Positions 33,505-44,281 of a stretch of DNA of 64,000 nt are shown piece after piece. Made by a program: the position numbers and the translations under genes. Within the stretch, counting starts at the first letter, position 1. Every line of letters begins with the position of its first letter. Origin of the DNA: Mycobacterium sp. 1164966.3 (GTDB lineage Bacteria > Actinomycetota > Actinomycetes > Mycobacteriales > Mycobacteriaceae); assembly GCF_001665395.1 (NCBI RefSeq), contig NZ_LZSG01000039.1:1-64000 (forward strand), given 5' to 3'. Under the pieces are notes generated by a model. The model did not search any database, was not told the origin of the DNA, and saw only the letters and a program-made list of their open reading frames with translations.

Positions 33505-35025
33505 TCAATTCATCGTCGGGATGACGAATTCGGCGCCATCCTTGATGCCCGACGGCCAGCGCGACGTCACGGTCTTGACCTTCGTGTAGAACTGGATCGA
33601 CGCCGGGCCGTGCTGATTGAGATCCCCGAAGCCGGAGCGCTTCCACCCGCCGAAGGTGTGGTAGGCCACCGGAACCGGGATCGGCACGTTGACCCCGACC
33701 ATGCCCACCTGCACCCGGGAGACGAAGTCGCGGGCGGCGTCGCCGTCGCGGGTGAACACTGCCACGCCGTTGCCGTACTCGTGTTCGGAGGGCAGCCGCA
33801 ACGCCTCTTCGTAATCGTGTGCGCGCACCATGCACAGCACCGGCCCGAAGATTTCGTCGGTGTAGATCGACATGTCCGGGGTGACGTGGTCGAACAGCGT
33901 CGGGCCGATGAAGAATCCGCCCTCCAGGTTGGCGTCGGCGAAAGTCAGGTCGTCGCTGGTTCGTTCGCGGCCGTCGATGACCAGCTCGGCACCGGCGTCC
34001 ACTCCCTGGGTGATGTAGTCACGCACCCGGGTCAGTGCGGCCTCGGTGACCAATGGCCCGTAGTCGGCCTTGGGATCCAGGCTGTGCCCCACGCGCAGTC
34101 CGTTGATCCGCTCAATCAGCCTGGCGCGCAACCGTTCCGCGGTCTGCTCACCGACCGGAACCGCGACGCTGATCGCCATGCAGCGTTCGCCCGCGCTGCC
34201 GTAACCCGCGCCGATCAAAGCGTCTACGGCCTGATCCAGGTCAGCGTCGGGCATGACGATCATGTGGTTCTTGGCGCCGCCGAAGCACTGCGAACGCTTG
34301 CCGGTCGCGGCTGCGGTCGCGTAGATGTATTGGGCGATATCGGAGCTGCCGACGAATCCGACCGCCATGATGTCGCGGTGGTGCAGGATGGCATCGACGG
34401 CTTCCTTGTCGCCGTGCACCACCTGGAAGACGCCCGGCGGCAGGCCCGCTTCCAAGAACAGCTCCGCCAGCCGTACCGGAACCGACGGGTCGCGCTCACT
34501 GGGCTTGAGGATGAACGCGTTTCCACATGCCAGGGCCGGCCCGGCCTTCCACAGCGGGATCATTGCGGGGAAGTTGAACGGGGTGATGCCCGCGACCACG
34601 CCGAGGGGCTGGCGCAGCGAGTACACGTCGATACCCGGCCCGGCGCCCTCGCTGTACTCGCCCTTGAGCAGATGCGGGATCCCGATGCAGAACTCGATCA
34701 CCTCGATACCGCGCTGGATGTCACCGCGCGCGTCGGCCAGCGTCTTGCCGTGCTCGAGCGACAGCAACTCGGCCAGCTCGTCGTTGTGCTCGTTGACCAG
34801 CTCGATGAACCGCATCAGCACCCGGGCGCGGCGCTGCGGATTCCACGCCGCCCAGCCCCGTTGCGCCGCGACTGCCGAGGCCACCGCGGCGTCGATGTCC
34901 GCCTGGCCGGCCATCGGCACTGTCGCCTGGACCTCGCCGGTGCTGGGGTTGAAGACGTCAGCGGTGCGGGTGGACTGGCCCCCCGTGCGCTTTCCATCGA
35001 TGAAATGCGGGATTTGTGTGGTCAT
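33505..35025 (-). CDS. mmsA: Methylmalonate-semialdehyde dehydrogenase (CoA-acylating)
   Basis: A 506-residue aldehyde dehydrogenase matching Rv0753c almost throughout. The cofactor loop is VGFVGSSDIAQYIYA and the catalytic cysteine is in GYGSAGERCMAISVAV. It converts methylmalonate semialdehyde to propionyl-CoA, the last step of the valine branch. ATG at 35025 gives MTTQIPHFIDG as in H37Rv; an ATG two codons upstream is also open. It is the first gene of the mmsA-fadE9-mmsB operon and is divergent from the ECF sigma operon across 135 bases. Confidence 0.94.
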   Translation of the reverse strand: MTTQIPHFIDGKRTGGQSTRTADVFNPSTGEVQATVPMAGQADIDAAVASAVAAQRGWAAWNPQRRARVLMRFIELVNEHNDELAELLSLEHGKTLADARGDIQRGIEVIEFCIGIPHLLKGEYSEGAGPGIDVYSLRQPLGVVAGITPFNFPAMIPLWKAGPALACGNAFILKPSERDPSVPVRLAELFLEAGLPPGVFQVVHGDKEAVDAILHHRDIMAVGFVGSSDIAQYIYATAAATGKRSQCFGGAKNHMIVMPDADLDQAVDALIGAGYGSAGERCMAISVAVPVGEQTAERLRARLIERINGLRVGHSLDPKADYGPLVTEAALTRVRDYITQGVDAGAELVIDGRERTSDDLTFADANLEGGFFIGPTLFDHVTPDMSIYTDEIFGPVLCMVRAHDYEEALRLPSEHEYGNGVAVFTRDGDAARDFVSRVQVGMVGVNVPIPVPVAYHTFGGWKRSGFGDLNQHGPASIQFYTKVKTVTSRWPSGIKDGAEFVIPTMN

Positions 35026-35123
35026 GGCCATCCAAAAGCTAGATAAGGGAGAAGTTTGTGGCGATACTTGCATATCCTAGTAATGCCCTGGGGCCTTGGC
35101 AAGGCGGCCCCCTTCCCTGGCGT

Positions 35124-35151
35124 GTAACCCGAGCGGATATTGATTCGGTGA
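35124..35151 (+). promoter_or_regulatory. Candidate ECF-type promoter of the sigma/Rieske operon
   Basis: GTAACC, 16 bases, CGGTGA lies just upstream of the sigma gene, whose site AGGAGG precedes its GTG. ECF factors often read an AAC-containing -35 box and autoregulate. A matching TGTAACCCG also precedes the cupredoxin gene, but without a matching -10. This is a weak, single-site inference. Confidence 0.3.
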
Positions 35152-35160
35152 AGGAGGCAC

Positions 35161-35721
35161 GTGACGGGACAAAACGAACCCGCCGGGCCGCGACCCCTGC
35201 GCGCGGTGCCGGATCATGCTTTCCAGGGTTACGCCGACTGGGAAGCCGTGTACGCGGACAACGCGACCTGGGTGTACCGCACGCTGTTTGCCCGGGTCGG
35301 CAACCGGGCCGACGCCGAGGACCTCACCGCCGAGGTCTTCCTGGCCGCGCTGCGACCGCTGCGCCTGACCGCGAGCGTTGCCGAGGTGCGCGCATACCTG
35401 CGGGCCACCGCCCGCACGGTGCTGGCTGCGCACTGGCGCGAAACCTTGGGTCGCGAGATCACCTCCATCGAGGACATCGGACAACAAGGCCCCAATAGCT
35501 CAAATAGTGAGGAAGCGATCAGCACCGCGCCACAACGTGTCGCCCAGGTCCTGGACCAACTGCCGGACCGCTATCGTCGCGTCTTGGAATTGCGTTTCTT
35601 GCAAGCCAGTTCGATCAAGGAGACCGCAGGCGAGCTCGGGATCAGCGTCGCCAACGCCAAAGTGCTGCAACACCGCGCCTTGCGGTTGGCGGCACAAGTC
35701 ACCGACGAGGGACAGCCATGA
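35161..35721 (+). CDS. ECF-type RNA polymerase sigma factor
   Basis: A 186-residue group 4 sigma factor. Region 2 contains VYRTLFARVGNRADAEDLTAEVFLAALRPL and region 4 contains LPDRYRRVLELRFLQASSIKETAGELGISVANAKVLQHRALRLA. It is not one of the standard H37Rv sigma factors by recognisable sequence and is absent from the H37Rv mmsA locus. The stop overlaps the start of the Rieske gene (ATGA). With no separate zinc anti-sigma factor nearby, the Rieske membrane protein is the probable partner. Confidence 0.85.
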   Translation: MTGQNEPAGPRPLRAVPDHAFQGYADWEAVYADNATWVYRTLFARVGNRADAEDLTAEVFLAALRPLRLTASVAEVRAYLRATARTVLAAHWRETLGREITSIEDIGQQGPNSSNSEEAISTAPQRVAQVLDQLPDRYRRVLELRFLQASSIKETAGELGISVANAKVLQHRALRLAAQVTDEGQP

Positions 35722-36407
35722 ACGCGCGCGATCTGCGCAGGTATGTCGACGATCTACTGCGGGGACGTCGGCCAAAGCCGTTCCAGCCCGACGACTTCGA
35801 AGCGGCGCAGATCCGCACGGCGATCGAGCTGCGGGCGGCCCGGCCGGGCGGTGACACCCCCAGCGCAGAATTCCTTGCCGATCTGCATCGTCGCCTGGCT
35901 GAGCAGATGACCGGCACATCGTCACCGTCCTCGCCGAAGCAGAGCACGACCCGTCGCCAGGTGATTGTCGGTACGTCGGCTGCGGCGGCCGCCGCCGTGG
36001 CCGCGGTTTCGGTGGATCGGCTCGTCACCGGGGAGCACACCACCGAAAACCCCTCCGCCCAGGGTGAACTCACGCCAAACGACGGCCGCTGGATGCGTGT
36101 CGCGGCCAGCTCCGACGTGCCCGACGCGCAGATGCACCCGTTCGATCTCGGCACGGTCAGCGGATTCGTCCGCCGGGTCGGCGGCAAAGTCGAGGCGGTC
36201 TCGGGAGTGTGTACCCATCAAGGTTGCCGGCTGTGGTTCGACGCACCCGAGGACCGGCTGCGCTGCCCATGCCATACCACGTCGTTCGCGCCCAGCGGTC
36301 AGGTGCTCAGTCACCAGTTGCCGATCGCGCCGAAACCGTTACCCACGCTGATGGTTCGGGAGGCCAACGGCATCATCGAAGTGTTCGCACCCGCGGAACG
36401 GGCTTGA
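35718..36407 (+). CDS. Membrane-anchored Rieske [2Fe-2S] protein, possible redox anti-sigma factor
   Basis: A 229-residue protein. Residues 1-70 are a soluble, charged N-terminal region. A twin-arginine-like TTRRQVIVGTSAAAAAAVAAVSVDRL follows, acting as membrane anchor. The C-terminal domain is a complete Rieske fold: C165-T-H167 in VCTHQGC and C183-PC-H186 in CPCHTTSF, with C170 and C185 placed for the usual disulfide. The N-terminal cytoplasmic part could hold the cotranscribed sigma factor while the external cluster senses redox state. This role is inferred from gene order only. Confidence 0.8.
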   Translation: MNARDLRRYVDDLLRGRRPKPFQPDDFEAAQIRTAIELRAARPGGDTPSAEFLADLHRRLAEQMTGTSSPSSPKQSTTRRQVIVGTSAAAAAAVAAVSVDRLVTGEHTTENPSAQGELTPNDGRWMRVAASSDVPDAQMHPFDLGTVSGFVRRVGGKVEAVSGVCTHQGCRLWFDAPEDRLRCPCHTTSFAPSGQVLSHQLPIAPKPLPTLMVREANGIIEVFAPAERA

Positions 36408-36529
36408 CGGTTTCCGCAGCGCCGAACTGCATCCAGGGCGGTCAAACTGCGGGCAGGCTCGATGCCGCCAGTGCATGTTCGATGCGGCCCGCCGGTCCCG
36501 AACTGTAACCCGCTGCGCTATCTGTTGGC

Positions 36530-36913
36530 ATGATTCGAAAACACTTGGTGTGGTTGACGTTGGGCGTCTTGGTGTTGGCGGGGTGCTCGACGTCGCGGCC
36601 CAGCGCCGGTGCCGGCGCGCCCTCGGTCAGCATGTCGGCCACGGCACCGGCGGGGCCGGTGAGCGGAAATCAAGTCAACATCGACGATTTCGCTTTCGTA
36701 CCGCTCACCCTGACGGTTGCCGCGGGCACCACCGTTACGTGGACCAATCACGACGAGGAGCCCCACACGGTGGCGGCCAGCGACGGTTCGTTCCGGTCAC
36801 CCGGCATGGGCACGGGCGGCACCTTCTCGCATACCTTCGCTGCCCCGGGGAAATTCGACTACATCTGCTCGATTCACCCGATGATGCACGGCACCGTGGT
36901 GGTTACGTCATGA
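36530..36913 (+). CDS. Cupredoxin (plastocyanin/amicyanin-like) lipoprotein
   Basis: A 127-residue exported blue-copper-type protein. The signal peptide LVWLTLGVLVLAGC has a lipobox ending at a cysteine. The mature part has VNIDDFAFVPLTLTVAAGTTVTWTNHDEEPHTV, holding the first copper histidine, and FDYICSIHPMMHGTVVV, holding the cysteine, second histidine and methionine ligands. It is probably an electron carrier at the outer face of the membrane, and a plausible redox partner of the Rieske protein. It overlaps the next gene by four bases (ATGA); 122 bases of unremarkable DNA separate it from the Rieske gene. Confidence 0.87.
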   Translation: MIRKHLVWLTLGVLVLAGCSTSRPSAGAGAPSVSMSATAPAGPVSGNQVNIDDFAFVPLTLTVAAGTTVTWTNHDEEPHTVAASDGSFRSPGMGTGGTFSHTFAAPGKFDYICSIHPMMHGTVVVTS

Positions 36914-37839
36914 CACATGACCCGAACACCATGAGCCGCCGCCAGCTGATCCGGCACACCGCATGGTTCGGCGCCGCCGGAGGCTTCGCCGTCGTCGGTG
37001 GCGAGGTCATCTCGCATGCCGGTGCGGCCAGACACGCCGGACACGCCGCCGCCCGACCCACCCTGCGGTTCGCCCAAGTCAGCGACAGCCATCTCGGATT
37101 CACCGGACCGGCCAATTCCAACGTCAGCGACACATTCGGCCACGCGATCGATCGGATCAACAATCTGGGCTACACACCGGATTTCGTCATCCACACCGGT
37201 GACATCACGCACCTGTCCACTCCGGAGCAGTTCGACCAGGCGAAACAGATGATGGGCGGGCTGAAAACGCCCCACGTGTTCACGGTGCCCGGTGAGCACG
37301 ACTCGGTCGACGACGCGGGGCAGAAGTATCGAAGCGTCTTCGGGGCGAATAGCCGAGGCGATGGGTGGTACAGCTTCGACGTCGCAGGCGTACACGTGAT
37401 CGCACTGGTCAATACGTTGAACCTGAAGAAGCTCGGCCACCTCGGTACCGAACAGCTCGAGTTCGTCGCCAAGGACGTCGAGCGGCTGTCGAGTGACACT
37501 CCCGTCATCGTGTTCAGCCACATACCGCTGTTCGCGATGTACCCGGACTGGGGATGGGGCACTGACGACGCCGTCCAGGCGCTGAGCCACCTGCGCCGGT
37601 TCTCGTCAGTGACCTGCCTCAACGGGCATGTCCACCAACTGTTTTCCAAGACGGAGGGAAACGTGACGTTCTACAGCGGAACGACGACGGCTTATCCGCT
37701 GCCTCATCCCGGTGACGGGCCGGCGCCCAAACCGGTCACCTTGCCGGCCGGCAAGCTCCGCGACGCGCTGGGCATCCGCGAAGTCGGATATACCAGAGGG
37801 CAGGGTGCATTGGCGCTGAAAGAGTCGACGCTGCAATGA
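36910..37839 (+). CDS. Tat-exported calcineurin-like metallophosphoesterase
   Basis: A 309-residue protein with a twin-arginine signal, SRRQLIRHTAWFGAAGGFAVVGG. The phosphoesterase motifs are in order: VSDSHLG, HTGDITHL, VPGEHDSVD (GEHD in place of GNHD), VFSHIPLF and LNGHVHQLF. Two metal ions are expected. Substrate is unknown. It sits between the cupredoxin and the small membrane protein with ATGA overlaps on both sides. Confidence 0.87.
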   Translation: MTHDPNTMSRRQLIRHTAWFGAAGGFAVVGGEVISHAGAARHAGHAAARPTLRFAQVSDSHLGFTGPANSNVSDTFGHAIDRINNLGYTPDFVIHTGDITHLSTPEQFDQAKQMMGGLKTPHVFTVPGEHDSVDDAGQKYRSVFGANSRGDGWYSFDVAGVHVIALVNTLNLKKLGHLGTEQLEFVAKDVERLSSDTPVIVFSHIPLFAMYPDWGWGTDDAVQALSHLRRFSSVTCLNGHVHQLFSKTEGNVTFYSGTTTAYPLPHPGDGPAPKPVTLPAGKLRDALGIREVGYTRGQGALALKESTLQ

Positions 37840-38231
37840 CGTCAAAGGATCTGTTGGTTCGGTTGGGTATCGCCGTGTCGTTAGTCGTCAGTGCGGTCAG
37901 CCATGCGCACCTCTATCGCCATGGTTACCAACATATCCCGAACATCGGCGACGGGTTTCTGGCACAGGCCAGTGTCTCGTTCGCGTTGGCCCTGCTGATT
38001 CTGCTGGGCGGGCCTTCTTGGCTGCGGTGGGCGGCGGCCGCCGTGGCCGGCGGTTCTGTCGTGGCGTTCGCCATGTCGAGGACCGTTGGCCTGCTGGGAT
38101 TCGTCGAACAAGGTTGGGATCCGTCGCCGTATGCGGCCCTCAGCCTGGGTGCCGAACTGGCGACGGTGGTGTTGTGTATCGCGGGCCGACGAATCGTGAA
38201 CGGCCGCGCCGTTATTCGCCTCGCAGATTGA
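37836..38231 (+). CDS. Small four-helix membrane protein
   Basis: A 131-residue hydrophobic protein with about four transmembrane helices (VRLGIAVSLVVSAVSHAHLY, ASVSFALALLILLGG, AAAAVAGGSVVAFAMS, LSLGAELATVVLCIAG). Three histidines in SHAHLYRHGYQH near the end of the first helix could bind metal. No family is recognised. It is the last gene of the sigma/Rieske operon and overlaps the convergent rmlC by 20 bases. Confidence 0.75.
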   Translation: MTSKDLLVRLGIAVSLVVSAVSHAHLYRHGYQHIPNIGDGFLAQASVSFALALLILLGGPSWLRWAAAAVAGGSVVAFAMSRTVGLLGFVEQGWDPSPYAALSLGAELATVVLCIAGRRIVNGRAVIRLAD

Positions 38232-38820
38232 CGAGGAACTCCTGTGTCTCCTCCCAGGTCGGCAGGAGGCCGGCCGCGCATACTTCCTCGAGGCTGGGGG
38301 CGGCGGCATCGCGGTCCGACATGCTGGCAGCGACCCCGCCGACCAGCGGCCATTCGATCGCCAGGGCGGGATCAGCGGCGCAGATGGTGTGCTCGCGCTG
38401 CGGGTTGTATTCCGTCGAGCACAGGTACATCACCGTCGAATTGTCCTGCAGGGCCAAAAACCCGTGCGCAAGGCCTTCGGAGATGTAGATCGTCCTGCGG
38501 TCGGAGTCGTCGAGCAGGACCGAGGCCCAGCGCCCGAATGTCGGTGAGCCCAAACGGACATCGACGACGACGTCGAACACCGAGCCGGACACGCAGGTCA
38601 CGTACTTGGCCTGGCTGGGTGGCAACTGGGCGAAGTGCAGCCCACGCAGTACGCCGGCCGCAGACACCGAGCAGTTCGCCTGCCGGACGTCCAGGCTGTG
38701 ACCGGCGAAGGCGCGAAACTCGCGGTCGGTGAGCCATTCGAAGAACAGCCCGCGGGAATCGCCGTGCAGGGCGGGGGTGATCTCCCACGCGCCCGGGACG
38801 TCGAGTTCGCGGACGTCCAT
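38212..38820 (-). CDS. rmlC: dTDP-4-dehydrorhamnose 3,5-epimerase
   Basis: A 202-residue cupin-fold epimerase of the dTDP-L-rhamnose pathway, matching Rv3465. Motifs are DSRGLFFEWLTDREFR, RQANCSVSAAGVLRGLHF with the catalytic histidine, VVDVRLGSPTFGRWASVLLDD and LAHGFLALQDNSTVMYLCSTEYNP. L-rhamnose links mycobacterial peptidoglycan to arabinogalactan, so the gene is expected to be essential. It abuts rmlB with no gap. Confidence 0.93.
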   Translation of the reverse strand: MDVRELDVPGAWEITPALHGDSRGLFFEWLTDREFRAFAGHSLDVRQANCSVSAAGVLRGLHFAQLPPSQAKYVTCVSGSVFDVVVDVRLGSPTFGRWASVLLDDSDRRTIYISEGLAHGFLALQDNSTVMYLCSTEYNPQREHTICAADPALAIEWPLVGGVAASMSDRDAAAPSLEEVCAAGLLPTWEETQEFLVNLRGE

Positions 38821-40721
<1,901 letters not shown>

Positions 40722-41171
40722 GGTTGCTCCAACCCGTAGCCTGGCCCGTCCTATTCCGGCTCACACCCGACGAGTGGCCAGCATGTCGCGGCGCGGTGGC
40801 CGATCGTCTTGTGCGAATCGAGTTCACTAATGTTGAGTTAGCTGAAAGAAATTGGCGTGCTGGAATGGGCTGACCAGTCGGTGATTGCCCTTTTGTGATA
40901 GCGGGCAGCAAATTTGACGAATTGGCACCGTTGTACGAACTCAAACACGGCGGGATAGCCCGTGAAATCATCGTGCGCATACCCGAATTGGTATCGTCTA
41001 CTTATGTCCCTTCTGCGGGAAGGTCGCCTCGTGGGCGGGGCGCACGATCGGGTGACAGGTCCACCCGTGCAGTGTCTGGCCGGGCTCCACGCCGCACCGC
41101 AGCGCACGGAAATACCTGCCACCATTGTTGGTGGCGCGCTAGGGTGCTGAGCAGTTGCTGTGGGAGGCTCG
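40722..41171. other. Divergent intergenic region, AT-richer than its neighbours
   Basis: About 450 bases separate the Rv3463-like gene from the kinase. The middle 200 bases (about 40830-41010) are clearly AT-richer than the rest. A frame from GTG 40895 starts plausibly (IAGSKFDELAPLYELKHGGIAREIIVR) and then turns into arginine-rich nonsense, so it may be the remnant of a lost gene. Promoters for both flanking genes must lie here but no box is convincing. Confidence 0.4.
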
Positions 41172-43136
41172 TTGCAGGGAACTTCGTTCGGACATTACCA
41201 GCTGATCGAGTTGCTGGGCCGCGGCGGTATGGGCGAGGTATGGCGGGCCCATGACACCGCCATCGACCGGATCGTGGCTATCAAGATCCTGCCTGCCGAG
41301 ATTTCCCAAGACGAAACCTTTCAGAAGCGGTTCCGTCGCGAGGCGCATGCCGCCGCGCGATTGAGAAGTCCACACATCGTCCCGATTCACACCCACGGCG
41401 AAATCGACGGACGGCTGTTCGTGGAAATGCAGCTGATCGACGGCCGAGACCTACAGTCGATCCTCGATCGCGGTCCGCTGCCGCCGGCCCGGGCGGTGAG
41501 CATCATCGAGCAGATCGCCAAGGCGTTGAACGCCGCGCACAAAGTCGGGCTGTTACACCGGGACGTCAAGCCGTCCAACATCCTCATTGACGACGACAAC
41601 GGGGACGCGTACCTGATCGATTTCGGAATCGCGCTGGCGGTGGGTGAGCGGGGATTGACCACCGTCGGCGACGTGATCGGCACCTTTCACTACATGGCCC
41701 CGGAACGGTTCAAAGCCCAGGAACCGGGCGCTCCTCCGATCGACGCCCGATCGGACATCTACGCCTTGGCCTGTGTGCTCTACGAGTGCTTGACCGCAGA
41801 GCATGCGTTCCGCGGCGACAGCCTGGAACAGCAGATCGGCAACCACCTCGTCACGCCGCCGCCGCGGCCGTCGAACACCAACCCCGGGCTGCCCCGGACC
41901 CTGGACGGCGTAATCGCCAAGGGCATGGCGAAGAACCCGGCCGATCGCTACAGCACCGCGGTGGAGCTTGCGCGAGCCGCCCGCCAAGCCATCACCGCAC
42001 CTGTGCCCGTGCCGCGGCCGCCGGCGCCGCGGCCCCCGGTTCGGCCGCTGCGGCCCGGGCCGCAGCCGCCCATGCCGCGGCCCCGCGCTGACTATGGCCG
42101 TAGGCCGGTCCCAGCACCGCAGACCGAGACGGGCCCAGAAACCCTCCGCAAACCAGCACTGAATCCGAACACGCCCGTCCGGCGCGAGCAGGTGATCATC
42201 CAACCGCCGGCCAGCCCGCCGCCGGCGCCGCCTGCCCCCCAGCCAACGCCTCCGTCGCATCCGCCGTCGCCGGCGCGGCCGTGGTGGCGCGGCAAGGCCG
42301 GCATCATGGCCGGGGTGGCCGTGCTCACCGTCGCTGCTGTCGTCGGCGCCATGGCATTCATAGGCCACAACGGCTCAGGACCCGCAAATTGCAAGCAGAC
42401 GACGCTGCCCTTCACCGGCCTCCGTTTGCAAGGATTGTCGGTTGACAGTGGCGGCACGGTTTACGTTGCCGACACACTGCACAACGACGTATTTGAGCTA
42501 CCCGCGAACGGGCAAGTCCACCAAATGGGTCTTCAGGGGCTCAATTTCCCGACCGGTGTGACGGCTGACAGCAGCGGCAATATCTACGTGAACGATGCCG
42601 GCAACAAGCGCGTGGTCAAGGTCGACGCGGGCACGAGGAAGCTGAGCCAACTCCAGTTCACCGGCCTGGAAAGGCCGACAGGACTTGCCGTTGACAGCGC
42701 CGGCACCGTCTACGTCACCGACACGGTCAAAAACAAGGTGTTCGCCCTCGACCGCGGCTCGGGTGCGCAACGGGAGATCCCGTTCACGGGTCTTAATTCT
42801 CCAACCGGTTTGGTGGTGGGCAAAGACGGAAAGATCTATGTCGCCGATGGCGGCAACAAAATTGTGCTGGTTTTGGATCCCCGTACGAACCAACAAGACA
42901 AGGTGCCCTTCGCCGGCCTCTCCGACCCCGGCGGACTGACGGTGGACGGCGACAGCTCCGTGTACGTCACCGACAGAGGGGACAACAGCGTGCTGAAACT
43001 TCCCGCGGGCTCGAGCCAGCAAGCCGTGCTGGGGTTCTGCGGCCTCGACTATCCGTGGGGCCTGGCCGTCGCCAACAACGGCACGGTCTACGTCGCGGGC
43101 AACAACAACAAGGTCTACGCACTGCCGCAGAAATGA
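41172..43136 (+). CDS. pknD: Transmembrane Ser/Thr protein kinase with NHL beta-propeller (PknD-like)
   Basis: A receptor-type kinase of about 654 residues. The kinase domain has the glycine loop LGRGGMGEVW, lysine K38 in VAIKIL, HRDVKPSN with catalytic D131, DFG and APERF. A proline-rich linker leads to one membrane helix (GIMAGVAVLTVAAVVGAMAF). The outside part is a repeat-built NHL propeller, each blade reading like FTGL...PTGLAVDSAGTVYVTD. This is the PknD layout; H37Rv pknD lies elsewhere, beside phosphate transport genes, so orthology is uncertain. TTG at 41172 is preceded by GGGAGG; GTG at 41160 is the alternative. Confidence 0.84.
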   Translation: MQGTSFGHYQLIELLGRGGMGEVWRAHDTAIDRIVAIKILPAEISQDETFQKRFRREAHAAARLRSPHIVPIHTHGEIDGRLFVEMQLIDGRDLQSILDRGPLPPARAVSIIEQIAKALNAAHKVGLLHRDVKPSNILIDDDNGDAYLIDFGIALAVGERGLTTVGDVIGTFHYMAPERFKAQEPGAPPIDARSDIYALACVLYECLTAEHAFRGDSLEQQIGNHLVTPPPRPSNTNPGLPRTLDGVIAKGMAKNPADRYSTAVELARAARQAITAPVPVPRPPAPRPPVRPLRPGPQPPMPRPRADYGRRPVPAPQTETGPETLRKPALNPNTPVRREQVIIQPPASPPPAPPAPQPTPPSHPPSPARPWWRGKAGIMAGVAVLTVAAVVGAMAFIGHNGSGPANCKQTTLPFTGLRLQGLSVDSGGTVYVADTLHNDVFELPANGQVHQMGLQGLNFPTGVTADSSGNIYVNDAGNKRVVKVDAGTRKLSQLQFTGLERPTGLAVDSAGTVYVTDTVKNKVFALDRGSGAQREIPFTGLNSPTGLVVGKDGKIYVADGGNKIVLVLDPRTNQQDKVPFAGLSDPGGLTVDGDSSVYVTDRGDNSVLKLPAGSSQQAVLGFCGLDYPWGLAVANNGTVYVAGNNNKVYALPQK

Positions 43137-43360
43137 GCCCGCACGACGGGCGCGGGCGCGGTTTTGCGCCGACTACGTCGATGCGGGTAAGGTGGGACGA
43201 CGGTACGGCGTCCTGTGCCGGCTCTTGGCGTGCCCAGTTCTGAAATTTCTCGGAGCACTTCGCGGAATTTCCACCACAGGTTCACGTTTTAGTAGTCCGG
43301 ACACATGCTGCGCCGAATCAGGTGCATTGACGAGGGATAGAGAAGGATCGCCGAAAAGTA

Positions 43361-43582
43361 ATGGCCAAGAAGGACGGTGCCATCGAGGTCGAGGGTCGCG
43401 TGGTCGAGCCTCTGCCCAATGCGATGTTTCGCATTGAGCTGGAGAACGGCCACAAAGTGCTCGCCCATATCAGCGGCAAGATGCGGCAGCACTACATCCG
43501 CATCCTGCCCGAGGACCGCGTCGTGGTGGAGTTGTCGCCCTACGACCTGTCCCGGGGCCGCATCGTGTACCGGTACAAGTAG
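43361..43582 (+). CDS. infA: Translation initiation factor IF-1
   Basis: A 73-residue OB-fold protein that binds the A site of the 30S subunit during initiation. The sequence [20 protein letters not shown] and the end [10 protein letters not shown] are those of bacterial IF-1. It opens the infA-rpmJ-rpsM-rpsK-rpsD-rpoA-rplQ cluster. The 224 bases upstream probably hold the operon promoter, but no clear boxes are seen. Confidence 0.97.
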
Positions 43583-43638
43583 CCCCCCGACAGCTAGACA
43601 TTTAGACAGCAAGCCCAGAGAACAGGACCGAGACTGCC

Positions 43639-43752
43639 GTGAAGGTGAACCCGAGCGTCAAGCCGATCTGTGACAAATGCAGGGTGATCCGTCGGCACGG
43701 ACGGGTCATGGTGATCTGCTCGGATCCGCGTCACAAGCAGCGGCAAGGCTGA
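43639..43752 (+). CDS. rpmJ: 50S ribosomal protein L36
   Basis: A 37-residue protein starting at GTG ([21 protein letters not shown]) and ending KQRQG. The zinc ligands are C11 and C14 (CDKC), C27 and H32 (CSDPRH), the usual C-C-C-H zinc-binding form. It lies between infA and rpsM as in other bacteria. Confidence 0.95.
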
Positions 43753-43903
43753 CAACAGCGACACAACTGAATGCAGACCTCCCAGTACCAATAAGCGGAT
43801 AGGCCGCTTGGCACGCCCGGACGGAGGCCGGGCCCCGACCCAAATTCATTTGGCAGGGAACGGACTGGGACCAGACCTCCGCCAAGAAAGAGGAACGCCA
43901 ACC

Positions 43904-44278
43904 ATGGCTCGACTAGTCGGCGTCGATCTACCGCGCGACAAGCGGATGGAGATCGCCCTGACCTACATCTTCGGCATCGGCCGGACCCGCTCCAACGAAA
44001 TCCTGGCCGCCACCGGCATCGACAAGGACCTGCGCACCAGGGACCTCACCGATGACCAGCTGACCCACCTGCGTGACTACATCGAAGCCAATTTGAAGGT
44101 AGAGGGTGACCTGCGTCGCGAGGTGCAGGCCGACATCCGCCGCAAGATCGAGATTGGCTGCTACCAGGGCCTGCGGCACCGCCGCGGCCTGCCGGTGCGC
44201 GGCCAGCGGACCAAGACCAACGCGCGCACCCGCAAAGGTCCCAAGCGCACCATCGCAGGCAAGAAGAAGGCCAGGTAA
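43904..44278 (+). CDS. rpsM: 30S ribosomal protein S13
   Basis: A 124-residue small-subunit head protein contacting P-site tRNA. Start [21 protein letters not shown] and the C-terminal [20 protein letters not shown] are diagnostic. ATG follows AAAGAGGAA. It is the first gene of the rpsM-rpsK-rpsD-rpoA-rplQ alpha operon. Confidence 0.97.
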   Translation: MARLVGVDLPRDKRMEIALTYIFGIGRTRSNEILAATGIDKDLRTRDLTDDQLTHLRDYIEANLKVEGDLRREVQADIRRKIEIGCYQGLRHRRGLPVRGQRTKTNARTRKGPKRTIAGKKKAR

Positions 44279-44281
44279 CCG

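Noticed and set aside
36504..36533. TGTAACCCG before the cupredoxin gene, matching the box before the ECF sigma gene.
   Set aside because: The expected -10 position falls on the start codon and does not match CGGTGA, so a promoter here cannot be supported.
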